A stretch of 64,000 nt of DNA from Marinobacter sp. BW6. Its GTDB lineage: Bacteria > Pseudomonadota > Gammaproteobacteria > Pseudomonadales > Oleiphilaceae. Position numbers and translations under genes: made by a program. Positions 42,063-51,158 of the stretch are shown piece by piece; positions within the stretch are counted from its first letter, which is position 1; each line of letters begins with the position of its first letter. The notes below the pieces were generated by a model. It did not search any database, had not been told where the DNA came from, and saw only the letters and a program-made list of their open reading frames with translations. The stretch lies in the NCBI RefSeq assembly GCF_008107725.1, contig NZ_VIRN01000064.1, positions 1 to 64,000 on the forward strand, in the 5' to 3' direction.

Positions 42063-43430
42063 GTGAAACCTCTCAGCCCTACGGACCAACTTTTTCTCTG
42101 GCTGGAAAAACGGCAGCAACCCATGCACGTAGGCGGGCTGCAGCTGTTCTCCTTTCCCGACGACGCCCCGGAGGATTACGTCGCCCAGCTGGCCGAGCGG
42201 CTAAGGCAGTACACAAAAGTAACCCCGCCGTTCAACCAGCGTCTGGATTACCGTTTCGGCCAGCCGGTCTGGGTGGAAGACGAGCATCTGGATCTGGAGC
42301 ACCATTTCCGGGTCGAAGCACTGCCGACCCCGGGACGGGTCAGGGAGCTGTTGACGTTTGTTTCTGCAGAGCATTCCCATCTGATGGACCGAGAGCGACC
42401 GCTGTGGGAATTTCATCTGATTGAGGGGCTGGGGGAGCGGCAGTTCGCCGTTTACATCAAGGTTCACCATGCCCTGGTGGACGGCGTTTCGGCCATGCGG
42501 ATGGTGACACAGATGCTGTGCCAGGATACCGGGGAGCGGGACATGCCGCCGATCTGGGCCATGCCACCCCGCCCGGCCCGTGAGCACGATAATGGCGACA
42601 CCTCCCTGTGGCGAAGTGTCGGCCACCTGCTGGGCGAATCCGGCAAGCAACTGGGCACTGTTCCGACCGTGGCCCGGGAACTGTTGCGAACCATCAACGA
42701 CGCCCGTAAAGACCCTGCCTATTCGTCGATCTTCCACGCACCCCGCAGCATCCTGAACCAGAAGATCACCGGCTCCCGACGCTTCGCCGCGCAATCCTAC
42801 GAACTCAGTCGGATAAAGGCCGTGTGTAAAACCTACAGAACCACGGTCAATGATGTGGTGATGGCCATGTGCGCCACCGCGCTGCGCAGCTACCTGATGA
42901 ACCAGGACGCCCTGCCGGAAAAACCGCTGATCGCCATGGTGCCTGTTTCACTGCGCAAGGATGACAGCTCCGGCGGCAACCAGGTGGGCGTGATCCTGGC
43001 CTCGTTACACACCGATGTCAGCAGCCCGGTCACACGTCTTATGCAAATCCACGAGGATGTGAAAGCCGCCAAAGACCGCTACGCCCACATGTCCCCGGAA
43101 GAAATCATCAACTACACCGCCCTGACCCTGGCACCTGCAGCGTTCAATCTGCTCACCGGCATGGCACCGAACTGGCAGACCTTCAACGTGGTAATCTCCA
43201 ACGTCCCCGGACCGCGAGAGACTTGCTACTGGAACGGTGCCACGATGGACGGCATGTACCCGGTCTCCATCGCCATGGATCGCCTGGCCCTGAACATGAC
43301 CCTGACCAGCTACGGCGACCAGGTGGAATTCGGCCTCATCGGTTGCCGCCGCACGCTACCCAGCCTGCAGCGAATGCTCGACTACCTGGAAGAGGCCCTG
43401 GTCGAACTGGAGACCGCCGCCGGTCTGTAG
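42063..43430 (+). CDS. Wax ester synthase / diacylglycerol acyltransferase
   Basis: 455-aa WS/DGAT enzyme that joins acyl-CoA to fatty alcohols or diacylglycerol to make storage wax esters or triacylglycerol. The active-site HHxxxDG is intact (HHALVDG, residues 135-141), along with PLWEFHLIEGL and NDVVMAMCATALRSYL. The GTG start at 42063 has AAGGA 7 nt upstream; the reading frame open further upstream shows no start with a better site. Length matches known Marinobacter wax synthases. Divergent from the RND adaptor and 10 nt from the convergent TM2 gene. Confidence 0.95.
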   Translation: MKPLSPTDQLFLWLEKRQQPMHVGGLQLFSFPDDAPEDYVAQLAERLRQYTKVTPPFNQRLDYRFGQPVWVEDEHLDLEHHFRVEALPTPGRVRELLTFVSAEHSHLMDRERPLWEFHLIEGLGERQFAVYIKVHHALVDGVSAMRMVTQMLCQDTGERDMPPIWAMPPRPAREHDNGDTSLWRSVGHLLGESGKQLGTVPTVARELLRTINDARKDPAYSSIFHAPRSILNQKITGSRRFAAQSYELSRIKAVCKTYRTTVNDVVMAMCATALRSYLMNQDALPEKPLIAMVPVSLRKDDSSGGNQVGVILASLHTDVSSPVTRLMQIHEDVKAAKDRYAHMSPEEIINYTALTLAPAAFNLLTGMAPNWQTFNVVISNVPGPRETCYWNGATMDGMYPVSIAMDRLALNMTLTSYGDQVEFGLIGCRRTLPSLQRMLDYLEEALVELETAAGL

Positions 43431-43440
43431 TCCTAACGAA

Positions 43441-43848
43441 TTAACCGAAGCGGCGCTCCTCGTTACGGATGGAAATCTGGTTGTTCAGAGTCCAGAAGTC
43501 ATACAGCACACCGATCAGGAACAGGCCGCCGGTAAACAGGTAGATGATCCCGGTAATCCACTTGCCCATGTACATTCGGTGAATCCCGAACACACCCAGG
43601 AAGGTCAGCAGGATCCAGCCAATGTTGTAGCTAACCTCACCTTCCCGGAACCGAAGATCCGCCTCCCGGTCCATGGCCGGGATCAGGAACAGGTCAATAA
43701 TCCAGCCGATGAACAGCAGCCCCAGAGTAAAGAACCAGATGGTGCCGGTAACGGGTTTGCCGTAGTAGAACCGGTGCGAGCCCAGGAATCCGAAAATCCA
43801 GAGCAGGTAGCCGATCAGTTTGCTGTGGGTGTCTGGGCGTTCTGTCAT
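43441..43848 (-). CDS. Double TM2-domain membrane protein
   Basis: 135-aa protein made of two TM2 units, each two hydrophobic helices joined by a short polar turn: LWIFGFLGSHRFYYGK...LLFIGWIIDLFLIP and LLTFLGVFGIHRMYMGK...GGLFLIGVLYDFW. The G-x-H-R-F/M-Y-x-G-K signature is present twice. TM2 proteins have no settled biochemical role in bacteria. It stands alone, with two hairpin repeats in the 373-bp gap behind its promoter side. Confidence 0.85.
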   Translation of the reverse strand: MTERPDTHSKLIGYLLWIFGFLGSHRFYYGKPVTGTIWFFTLGLLFIGWIIDLFLIPAMDREADLRFREGEVSYNIGWILLTFLGVFGIHRMYMGKWITGIIYLFTGGLFLIGVLYDFWTLNNQISIRNEERRFG

Positions 43849-43927
43849 GTTTTATGGATCCTGTTTTGGTTTGGCTTGGTCAGTGTGTTCGGTTTTGTCC
43901 CTAGCCTGCCGGTTCTGGGGGCTGGCC

Positions 43928-44013
43928 GGGGGGAAGGAATATTTTCCCTTGGGAAAAAGCAACTCGCTTCGCTCAGACATCTTTTTCCTGGCGGGAAAAT
44001 ATTCCTTCCCCCC
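43928..44013. repeat. Hairpin repeat copy 2 (21-bp perfect arms)
   Basis: Arms 43928-43948 and 43993-44013 are perfect complements over 21 bp. The loop contains AACTCGCTTCGCTCAGACAT between AAAAAG and CTTTTT. Same core as copy 1, unrelated stem sequence. Confidence 0.92.
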
Positions 44014-44110
44014 GTCCGTCAAACCATTGTGGCATAGGAAAGAAAAACAAATTAAAACACTTCAATGAACTTTCCGGACGGCCCTCACCTTTGTCCATAG
44101 GGCGTGGGGT

Positions 44111-44183
44111 GGGGCATGAATTTTCAGGGGAAAAAGATGTCTGAGCAAAGCGAGTTGCTTTTTACCCTGAAAATTCATGCCCC
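44111..44183. repeat. Hairpin repeat copy 3 (19-bp perfect arms, opposite orientation)
   Basis: Arms 44111-44129 and 44165-44183 are perfect complements over 19 bp. The loop reads ATGTCTGAGCAAAGCGAGTT between AAAAAG and CTTTTT, the reverse orientation of copies 1 and 2. Confidence 0.92.
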
Positions 44184-44221
44184 GCCCTGCGACCACGCTC
44201 CAAACCCCGAGGCCCATAAAA

Positions 44222-45328
44222 TCAGGGCCCAACCTCAGGCGCCGGATCCGGTCCACCCTCGCGAAACTCGCTGGCCGACTTGCCGGTCCACTTCCGGAAG
44301 GCCCGGCTGAAGTTGGAAAGGTCGGCATAACCCAACTCGTAGGCAATCTCGCTGACCGATTGGTTGGTATACCGGAGCAACTGGATCGCCCGGTCTTTCA
44401 GTACCGATTCGAGGATTTCCCGATAGCTGGTATCCCGATCCGCCAGCCGGCGTTTCAGGGTCCGGGACGAGACGCAGAAGCGCTCGGCCATGGCTTCCAG
44501 TGATGGCAGCGGTCCCGGCATCATCCGGAGCATGTTCCGGATCGCCAGGACGATGTCGCCCTGTTCCTTCAGGGCTTTCTGCAGCTCGAATTCGCATTGG
44601 TCCCGGGCCATTCGGGAGGCTTCCGCATCGGCCAGGCGCATTCGCACGTCCAGAAGCTCCCGGGGAAACACCATCATCTCGTCGGCATGGCCGTATTCGA
44701 ACGGAACCGGCAGCTGGCCCGCAAACTGCCGGTACCAGGGCGGCTCCGGAGCGCTCAGGCGAACCGTGACGCCCGTCAGCTTGCCGTCTTCCAGGGCGAA
44801 GCCGCGTTTGATGGCGTCTTCCCGATCCAATAGCTGTTCGGTCAGCAGGATCAGCGTGGCGCTGACGGTTTCCGCCAGAAACGGATAGAGGCCGGGCACT
44901 TCGAATTCGGTACAGAGCTTTACCAGCACCTGATCGCCCGCTTCGGACTGGCTCATGCTGAGGAAAGGCACTCGCAGATGCAGGTATCGGCGCACCGAAT
45001 CCAGGGCGTCGGCAAAGGTGGGGCTGGTTAGGGCCGCGAAGCCCAGGGTGCCGTGAATCGTCAGCCGTAACTCCCGCGCCAGCACAAAGCTGAGACCGTC
45101 CTGGCCGGCCAGATTCAAAGCCCGTTTGGCCATGATGATGGCATCGGTGACAAACACCCGGCTGTCGTTAGACTTGAGATCATCCGGGGTGAAGTCGAGA
45201 CCTTCATAGAGCAACCGGTCGTTGTAGCCGAGCTGGCGGACCGTTTCCGCCAGAACCCGCAGGTAAGCGCCCGGCACCAGGAACAATCCCAGCATCTGCC
45301 GTTCTTTGTCCGGACCGCTTGCGCTCAT
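44222..45328 (-). CDS. AraC-family transcriptional regulator
   Basis: 368-aa regulator: an N-terminal arabinose-binding-like domain (PF12625 type, about 10-190; LGYNDRLLYEGLDFTPDDL, GTLGFAALTSPTFADAL) and a C-terminal double helix-turn-helix (about 260-350; AERFCVSSRTLKRRLADRD, ISEIAYELGYADLSNFSRAF). AAGGA lies 6 nt before the ATG at 45328, which is preferred to 45334. Proteins of this type often control lipid, alkane or aromatic metabolism genes. It is divergent from the metal-dependent hydrolase gene across 225 bp, its most likely target. Confidence 0.92.
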   Translation of the reverse strand: MSASGPDKERQMLGLFLVPGAYLRVLAETVRQLGYNDRLLYEGLDFTPDDLKSNDSRVFVTDAIIMAKRALNLAGQDGLSFVLARELRLTIHGTLGFAALTSPTFADALDSVRRYLHLRVPFLSMSQSEAGDQVLVKLCTEFEVPGLYPFLAETVSATLILLTEQLLDREDAIKRGFALEDGKLTGVTVRLSAPEPPWYRQFAGQLPVPFEYGHADEMMVFPRELLDVRMRLADAEASRMARDQCEFELQKALKEQGDIVLAIRNMLRMMPGPLPSLEAMAERFCVSSRTLKRRLADRDTSYREILESVLKDRAIQLLRYTNQSVSEIAYELGYADLSNFSRAFRKWTGKSASEFREGGPDPAPEVGP

Positions 45329-45553
45329 TGGCATTCCTTATTATTGAGTTGGCTGAAGCACGTCAACCGACTCTATCAGATGCCTCCCACCGCTACAGTG
45401 GGGCCCGGCACACCCTGGTCGCCGTCAGCTTAGCCAATCAATTCCCGGTCGGTGTCCCATCCTGATCGACCGCCGTCCTCTTTGCGCATTCCTGCCCGAC
45501 GTTGACTGCCCCACACTGGAGCCATGACATCAGCCAGAGTGAGGAGTACACAG

Positions 45554-46459
45554 ATGCTGAGCAGCAAAACCACAGAAAAGAAGACGGCTCCGGTTACCAG
45601 AGCCTCCAACACACCCGATAACGTCACCATCACAGCCCAGCGCATGGGCTTTGAGTTCGGCGAGCAGGTGCCCCGCTACTGGGTCGACGACAGCTACACC
45701 ATCAGCCATATCATGAATGCGCTTTCGGTGCTGTTTCCGCAGGGCGAGCAGTTCTTCGTGGATTCTGTAAGAGCGTTCCGGGACCAGATCTCCGATCCCA
45801 AACTGAAAGAGGAGATACGCGGGTTCATTGGCCAGGAGGCTATGCATTCCCTCGAACATATCGCCATGAACCAGCACGTTCGTGACCAGGGCATGCCGGT
45901 GGAAGAACTGGAAAAACACCTGGAAGTGGTTCTGGGCATTACCAAGAAGCTGCCCAAGCGTCACCAGCTGGCCATAACCTGTGCCCTGGAACACCTGACC
46001 GCCATGATGGCCGACATGCTGCTGGACCGTGACGATGTGCGCCAGGACATGAATGAATCCATGCGCCCGCTGTGGGTCTGGCACGCGATCGAAGAAACCG
46101 AACACAAGGCGGTTGCCTATGATGTTTTCCAGGCAGCTGGCGGCACCTATGCAGAAAGAACCTTTTACCTAGCGTTCAGCACCGCTGCCCTGGGTGTGAT
46201 GAGCACCTATTTTACCAGCCGGATGATGCTGAACGACCGCAAGAACTTCTCTTTGAAAGATACCGCCATAGGTCTCTGGCGCCTGTGGGGCATAAACGGC
46301 ACCTTCTCGAGCCTGATTCCCACATGGCTGGAGTACTTCAAACCCGGCTTCCATCCCTGGGATCACGACAACAGCGACCTGATTGCCCGTTTCAAGGAAG
46401 AAATCCAGGCGCACATTGCACCGCAGTACAAGAAAGGTAATCGCAGGACGCTTCAGTAA
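45554..46459 (+). CDS. Predicted metal-dependent hydrolase (PF10118 type)
   Basis: 301-aa protein with the features of the Metal_hydrol family: GFIGQEAMHSLEHIAMN, ITCALEHLTAMMADM and WVWHAIEETEHKAVAYDVF give repeated E-x-x-H pairs arranged as in di-iron carboxylate proteins. Two hydrophobic stretches follow near 215-235. GAGGAG lies 7 nt before the ATG at 45554. The reaction is not known; an iron-dependent oxidoreductase is as likely as a hydrolase. The divergent AraC-type gene may regulate it. Confidence 0.82.
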   Translation: MLSSKTTEKKTAPVTRASNTPDNVTITAQRMGFEFGEQVPRYWVDDSYTISHIMNALSVLFPQGEQFFVDSVRAFRDQISDPKLKEEIRGFIGQEAMHSLEHIAMNQHVRDQGMPVEELEKHLEVVLGITKKLPKRHQLAITCALEHLTAMMADMLLDRDDVRQDMNESMRPLWVWHAIEETEHKAVAYDVFQAAGGTYAERTFYLAFSTAALGVMSTYFTSRMMLNDRKNFSLKDTAIGLWRLWGINGTFSSLIPTWLEYFKPGFHPWDHDNSDLIARFKEEIQAHIAPQYKKGNRRTLQ

Positions 46460-46492
46460 ACCACGGAAACAACTCCCAGCTCTGAAAGGAAG

Positions 46493-46575
46493 CGGGCGGG
46501 GAGGTCTTTGTGCAGGGAAAATGATGTCTGAGCGCAGCGAGTTGCCTTTTCCCGGAAGAAAGACCTCCCCACCCG
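46493..46575. repeat. Hairpin repeat copy 4
   Basis: Arms 46498-46509 and 46559-46570 pair perfectly (12 bp) and extend through one mismatch with CGGG/CCCG to 46493-46575. Inner GGGAAAA pairs with TTTTCCC. Loop core ATGTCTGAGCGCAGCGAGTT, same orientation as copy 3. It lies between two convergent genes. Confidence 0.9.
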
Positions 46576-46591
46576 ATTCCCCACTCCCTGG

Positions 46592-47377
46592 TCAGGCCTG
46601 CGGCTCAGCGACGCCCGAGCGAACAACCTCTCCTTTGCGCCAAAGCCGCCACTCTCCCGGTTGATAGACATCCCATTTCTCATCGCTTGTCAGCGGTTCA
46701 GTCACGATCACGCTGACGATATCGTTGGGCGTGGTTTCCGATTCAAAGTCCACCGTCACGTCAGCGTCTTTCAGACGGGCGGGACCGAACGGGGCCCGCC
46801 GGGTAATGCTGGCCATTTTGGTGGTGCAGTAGGTGAACAACCAGTCGCCATTACTCAGCAGGAGATTGAACACGCCCTGGCTGGCGTAAGCCTTCGACAG
46901 GCGCACCAACCGCTCAATGATGTCGTTGGTCGGGGTATTCCGGTCGCAGTGGCTGCGCAAGTGGTTGAGAATGTCGCAGAACAGGGCTTCGCTGTCGGTG
47001 GTGCCGACCGGCTCGTAGAAGCCCGGATCTGAATGGAAGCTGGAAAGCTGGCCATTGTGGGCGAAGACCCAGTAGCGACCCCAGAGTTCGCGCATAAAGG
47101 GATGGGTATTAGCCAGGCAGATGTCGCCGACATTGGCCTGGCGAATGTGGCAGATGGCCACTTCGCTCTTGATCGGATGGGTCTGGACAACTTCGGCGAT
47201 TCGGGAATTGGCGCTGGCGTCGGCGTCATGGAACGCCCGGACCCCTTTACCTTCGTAGAATGCGACACCCCAGCCGTCCTTGTGGGGGCCGGTCTCTCCA
47301 CCTCGGCGGGTGAGCCCGGTGAAGCTAAAACACAGGTCGGTGGGGGTGTTGGCGCTCATAGCCAGTAATTCACACAT
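46592..47377 (-). CDS. Class II glutamine amidotransferase
   Basis: 261-aa YafJ-like enzyme. MCELLAMSANTP puts the catalytic cysteine at position 2 as required for N-terminal nucleophile amidotransferases. Other motifs are HKDGWGVAFYEGKG, HIRQANVG, NTHPFMRELWGRYWVFAHNG and TDSEALF. It releases ammonia from glutamine; the acceptor domain is missing, so its acceptor or partner is unknown. Stand-alone gene, convergent with the PF10118 gene with a hairpin repeat between. Confidence 0.9.
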   Translation of the reverse strand: MCELLAMSANTPTDLCFSFTGLTRRGGETGPHKDGWGVAFYEGKGVRAFHDADASANSRIAEVVQTHPIKSEVAICHIRQANVGDICLANTHPFMRELWGRYWVFAHNGQLSSFHSDPGFYEPVGTTDSEALFCDILNHLRSHCDRNTPTNDIIERLVRLSKAYASQGVFNLLLSNGDWLFTYCTTKMASITRRAPFGPARLKDADVTVDFESETTPNDIVSVIVTEPLTSDEKWDVYQPGEWRLWRKGEVVRSGVAEPQA

Positions 47378-47425
47378 GGGTTACTTCATTCTTGCCGGAC
47401 GATGAATGCCCCAAGAATAACGTAA

Positions 47426-48526
47426 TCAACTCGCTTCGACAGTGAGAATCTCAAGCTGACGGGGGTTATGGCCGGCGCCGACCACGCGGTTTCGCCCGGC
47501 TCGCTTGCCGCTGTACAACCATCGATCGGCCACCCGGAACAGGCTTTCGGCTTCGCGACCGTGATCTGGCCATTGGGCAACCCCGAAGGAAGCGGTCACC
47601 CGGATACGGGCGTCACCATAGGAAAGCTCCCGGTCGGAGATTCTCTGGCGTAACTCGTCCATCAGGACAAACGCATCTTCCGACTTCACATCTCTGAGAA
47701 TCAGACCGAATTCCTCGCCACCCAGGCGGCCGACAAAGTCCGTGCTTCGCAGACGCTCGGTCAGGCATCGGCTGATGCTCTTGAGCACGAAGTCTCCGGC
47801 CTCGTGGCCCAGGGTGTCGTTCACAACCTTGAAGTGGTCGATATCCATCACCACCAGCGCAAACCCGGTACCGCTGCGTTCGCACTCGGCAATGGTGCGA
47901 TTCAGCGTGCCCTGGAAGTTACTGCGGTTGGCCAGAGAGGTCAGTGAATCGGTCTGGGCCATATCCACAAGCCGCTGCTCGGCTTCTTCGCGGCGTCCCT
48001 CATACAGGTGAATGAACGCCAGCATCAGTGCACCGCACAACACCATGTTGAGCAGATCGATCATCGCGTGGGGGTTCCCAACCTGCCCAAGATGGATGTA
48101 GTAAGTGATCCCACCGACGATCATGAAGGGTGCGCTGAGGATCATGCCTTCTTTCTTGCCGAGCAACAGGTAGGCCAGAACCGGCATCATGAGCACCCAG
48201 ACGAACGCGGACACCGATGCTTCCGGTAACAGCATGATCAACAGAAAGAATGCGAACAGAGGCACCAGATAGGCGTAGACCCACTGCTGCAAATAGGGTG
48301 TCGATTTCAGGCGCCAGACTCCGAAAAACAGCAGAGCGCTGGCACACAGCTCACCAACACCCAGCCAGGGATAGCCATTGAAAAACTGCAGGCATGCAAA
48401 AACCACCAGTGCCGAGCCGGTGATCAGAAAAAGCAGCCGCATCAGTGAGCGGCGATGACTGTCGCGCAGACCCGAGCGGCTCTGTTCCAGAGTGGCCCCC
48501 AGGTCCGAATGGTGAGGCGTATTCAT
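47426..48526 (-). CDS. Membrane GGDEF diguanylate cyclase
   Basis: 366-aa protein with five or six membrane helices in residues 28-185 and a C-terminal GGDEF domain (about 190-350). The active site GRLGGEEFGLILR is intact and an I-site RxxD (RSTD) lies five residues upstream, so it should make c-di-GMP with product inhibition. The membrane region resembles the MASE-like sensors but is not assigned further. AAGGAAGAG precedes the ATG. Confidence 0.92.
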   Translation of the reverse strand: MNTPHHSDLGATLEQSRSGLRDSHRRSLMRLLFLITGSALVVFACLQFFNGYPWLGVGELCASALLFFGVWRLKSTPYLQQWVYAYLVPLFAFFLLIMLLPEASVSAFVWVLMMPVLAYLLLGKKEGMILSAPFMIVGGITYYIHLGQVGNPHAMIDLLNMVLCGALMLAFIHLYEGRREEAEQRLVDMAQTDSLTSLANRSNFQGTLNRTIAECERSGTGFALVVMDIDHFKVVNDTLGHEAGDFVLKSISRCLTERLRSTDFVGRLGGEEFGLILRDVKSEDAFVLMDELRQRISDRELSYGDARIRVTASFGVAQWPDHGREAESLFRVADRWLYSGKRAGRNRVVGAGHNPRQLEILTVEAS

Positions 48527-48627
48527 GCTGACTCTTCCTTGGATCAGCTTCCGAGTATAGCCCCGAAAAACTGTTTGTAAAACGTACAGCAGGCCCGACC
48601 ATCAGACCCGCCACACGCGTTCAGCCC

Positions 48628-49443
48628 TCAGATATAAAGGTTCTTGCGGGAAAAACGCTCCACCAGAGGCTGATAGGCAGATCCGAGCAGGCGGTTGATC
48701 GCCTCAATGCCCCAGGCATCCGGGCCCACCAGGATGCGGGATTCATTCTTGAGGATGCCCTTTACAATGATTTCCGCGGCCTTCTCCGGCGTAGTCATGG
48801 CGAGCTTATCAAAGCCCTGACGCTGGGCAACGGCATTTTCCGATTTGCCCATGCGCGCCGCGTTGGCGATGTTGGTACGGATGCCACCTGGATGCACACA
48901 GCTCACCGCCACCGGCTGGTTCTCCAGCTTCATTTCCTGGCGCAGGGCTTCGGTGAACCCGCGGACCGCAAACTTTGCGGCGTTGTAGGCGCTTTGCTTG
49001 GGCACACCAATCAGGCCAAATACACTCGAGACGTTCACCACATGGCCATCGCCGGAGGCGATCAGATGCGGCAGGAAGGCCCGGGTACCGTGGGCAACGC
49101 CCCAGAAATCAATATCCATGACCCATTTGAAGTCCTCGTCAGTCATCTCTCGCACCGTGGCAGACAACGCAACACCGGCGTTGTTGATGACCAGATTGAC
49201 CTGACCGAAGTCTTTCGCAACCTCCTCGGCATGGGCGAAGATGGCATCGCGATCTGACACATCCAGCCGATAAGTCTTCACATCAACGCCGTTGAGCTCT
49301 GCGGCGGTTTCCGCGAGGCCAGCCTCATTGACGTCCGACAGCGCCAGCCGACAGCCCCGGTCCGCCAGAGATCTGGCGAGCGCGCGACCGATACCCGAGC
49401 CGGCACCGGTAACAACGGCAACTTTGTTCTTCAGCTTTTTCAT
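48628..49443 (-). CDS. Short-chain dehydrogenase/reductase
   Basis: 271-aa classical SDR. Cofactor motif TGAGSGIGRALA (about 12-23), NNAGVALS, catalytic Ser in VVNVSSVFG and YNAAK (Tyr-x-x-x-Lys). Asp in LALSDVNE after the second strand suggests NAD(H). The C-terminus ends in a basic, hydrophobic tail (RFSRKNLYI). Proteins of this kind include acetoacetyl-CoA, fatty aldehyde and steroid-type reductases; the substrate is not evident. The ATG at 49443 is preferred to the GTG at 49449. Confidence 0.9.
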   Translation of the reverse strand: MKKLKNKVAVVTGAGSGIGRALARSLADRGCRLALSDVNEAGLAETAAELNGVDVKTYRLDVSDRDAIFAHAEEVAKDFGQVNLVINNAGVALSATVREMTDEDFKWVMDIDFWGVAHGTRAFLPHLIASGDGHVVNVSSVFGLIGVPKQSAYNAAKFAVRGFTEALRQEMKLENQPVAVSCVHPGGIRTNIANAARMGKSENAVAQRQGFDKLAMTTPEKAAEIIVKGILKNESRILVGPDAWGIEAINRLLGSAYQPLVERFSRKNLYI

Positions 49444-49648
49444 GGTCACAGACCTCTTGTTGTAGGCTTTTAAATTAAAGCAGATACTCTAGCAGTTGCC
49501 TGCCCACGGGGTATGGCTTTAGTGAACCAGGCCACAAGGCATTCCGGCCACCCTCTGACTCGTCATCCCGTTTCCGGTACAATCCACTGCCGTTGGCCGG
49601 TGCGGCAACACCGACCCTCTACCTTCCCCAAACCTGCGGATTTTCTTT

Positions 49649-50107
49649 ATGGAATGGAGTCTTACGCATTTCTGGCTGATCCTGGCACTGGTGCTATGCC
49701 TGGCCGAACTGACCTCCGGAGTGCTCTTGCTTCTGGCCCTGGGCATTGCCGCGGCACTGACCGCCTTGCTGGCTTTCCTGGATGTGCCATTCGAATGGCA
49801 GCTCGCGGGTATGGGGGTGTTCTCGGGAATACTGGTGCCCGTCGCCATCCGCTGGATCCGGCCACGCTTTTCACCCAAAGGCGTGGCCTATGGAACCACA
49901 GGCACGGGTGTGGAGCAGGGCCGGCGTTATCAGACCCTGAAGCGGGATTTCGACGGTGCCACCGGCATCAAGGTCAATGGCGATTTCTATCGCCTGCGAG
50001 TGACTGACACCGGAAAAACCGACCTTCCGGAAGGAACCGACGTCATTTTCAAACAGTTTGACGGCACTACCGCCGTTGTTGAGACGATCACCCACAAGGA
50101 ACCGTAA
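49649..50107 (+). CDS. NfeD-family membrane protein
   Basis: 152-aa NfeD protein of the short class: three membrane segments (about 7-26, 28-44, 50-68) and a C-terminal OB-fold domain (about 80-150; GTGVEQGRRYQTLKRDF, GDFYRLRVTD, LPEGTDVIFKQFDG). NfeD proteins work with SPFH-domain partners in membrane microdomains. The SPFH gene begins 2 nt after its stop, so the two are an operon. Confidence 0.9.
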   Translation: MEWSLTHFWLILALVLCLAELTSGVLLLLALGIAAALTALLAFLDVPFEWQLAGMGVFSGILVPVAIRWIRPRFSPKGVAYGTTGTGVEQGRRYQTLKRDFDGATGIKVNGDFYRLRVTDTGKTDLPEGTDVIFKQFDGTTAVVETITHKEP

Positions 50108-50109
50108 GC

Positions 50110-51144
50110 ATGGAACAGTATCTGTCACCCGGACTGATCATCAGTCTGATCGTAGTCGCTATTGGCATCTTCATCATTGCCAAAGGTCTGGTCATCGTGC
50201 GCCAGTCCGAGGTCATGGTCATTGAACGCCTGGGTTCGTTCAACCGGATCCTCGAAAGCGGCGTGAACATCATTATTCCTTTCATTGAGCGGCCACGCCC
50301 CATCAGCATGATTCGTTATGTACGCATGGGCGAGGATTACCATCCGGTGATGAGCGACGAAGTGCGCATTGATCGCCGGGAGACGGTCATGGACTTCCCG
50401 GGACAACCAGTGGTCACTACAGACAACGTAACCGTCAAGATCAACGGTGCCCTCTACTACCAGATCATTGATCCACGCCGAGCGGTTTACGAAGTAGCCA
50501 ATATGAGCCAGGCGGTGGAAGTCCTGGCCAAAACCACCCTGCGTTCGGTGGTGGGCAAGATGGAACTGGACAAGCTGTTTGAATCCCGCAGCGAAGTGAA
50601 TAACGCCATCCAGGCCGAGATGGAAGAGGCCGCCTCCAAGTGGGGCGTGAAGCTCACCCGGGTTGAGGTTCAGGACATCAGCATGCCGGAAGAAGTGGAA
50701 GAGGCCATGCGATTACAGATGGCTGCGGAGCGCAAGCGCCGGGCCACGGTCACCGAAGCCGAGGGTGAAAAGTCGGCTGCCATCGCGATGGCCCAGGGCC
50801 AGCGGGAGTCTGCCATCCTGAATGCCCAGGGCGACAAGGAGTCCGCGATTCTCCGGGCCCAGGGCGAGCAGGAATCCATCCGTCTGGTACTCAGCGCCAT
50901 GGGTGACTCCGAGGAGAACAAGCAGACGGTTATTGGCTACCTGCTGGGCCAGAGCTATATCAAGGTCCTGCCAAATATGGCGAAAGAGGGTGAGCGGGTG
51001 TTTGTGCCCTATGAATCCTCAGCCCTGCTGGGCTCCATGGGCATGTTCCGTGAACTGGCTGGCAGCCCCGAGGACGCCGTTCGCCAGCATCTGCAGCGCG
51101 ATGGCCTGCGGGGCGGGCTGGTGGGCTCGGCAGGTAACAGCTAA
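50110..51144 (+). CDS. SPFH/band 7 membrane protein (paraslipin, QmcA-like)
   Basis: 344-aa stomatin-like protein: one N-terminal membrane segment (about 10-27), SPFH domain (about 28-190; IVRQSEVMVIERLGSFNRIL, DNVTVKINGALYYQI), then a helical coiled-coil rich in Glu/Ala/Arg (about 190-265; AAERKRRATVTEAEGEKSAA) that drives oligomerisation. It acts as a scaffold with NfeD and influences membrane protein turnover. Length and order match QmcA/YbbK. Confidence 0.92.
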   Translation: MEQYLSPGLIISLIVVAIGIFIIAKGLVIVRQSEVMVIERLGSFNRILESGVNIIIPFIERPRPISMIRYVRMGEDYHPVMSDEVRIDRRETVMDFPGQPVVTTDNVTVKINGALYYQIIDPRRAVYEVANMSQAVEVLAKTTLRSVVGKMELDKLFESRSEVNNAIQAEMEEAASKWGVKLTRVEVQDISMPEEVEEAMRLQMAAERKRRATVTEAEGEKSAAIAMAQGQRESAILNAQGDKESAILRAQGEQESIRLVLSAMGDSEENKQTVIGYLLGQSYIKVLPNMAKEGERVFVPYESSALLGSMGMFRELAGSPEDAVRQHLQRDGLRGGLVGSAGNS

Positions 51145-51158
51145 GCCCTGAGAGTCCT

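Larger units (their letters stand above)
43849..44221. other. Gene-free gap holding two opposed hairpin repeats
   Basis: 373 bp between the TM2 gene and the AraC-type regulator gene, both on the minus strand. Apart from the two hairpin repeats (43928-44013 and 44111-44183) nothing coding was found; the AT-rich 44030-44065 segment may hold the TM2 gene promoter or be a spacer. Confidence 0.6.
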
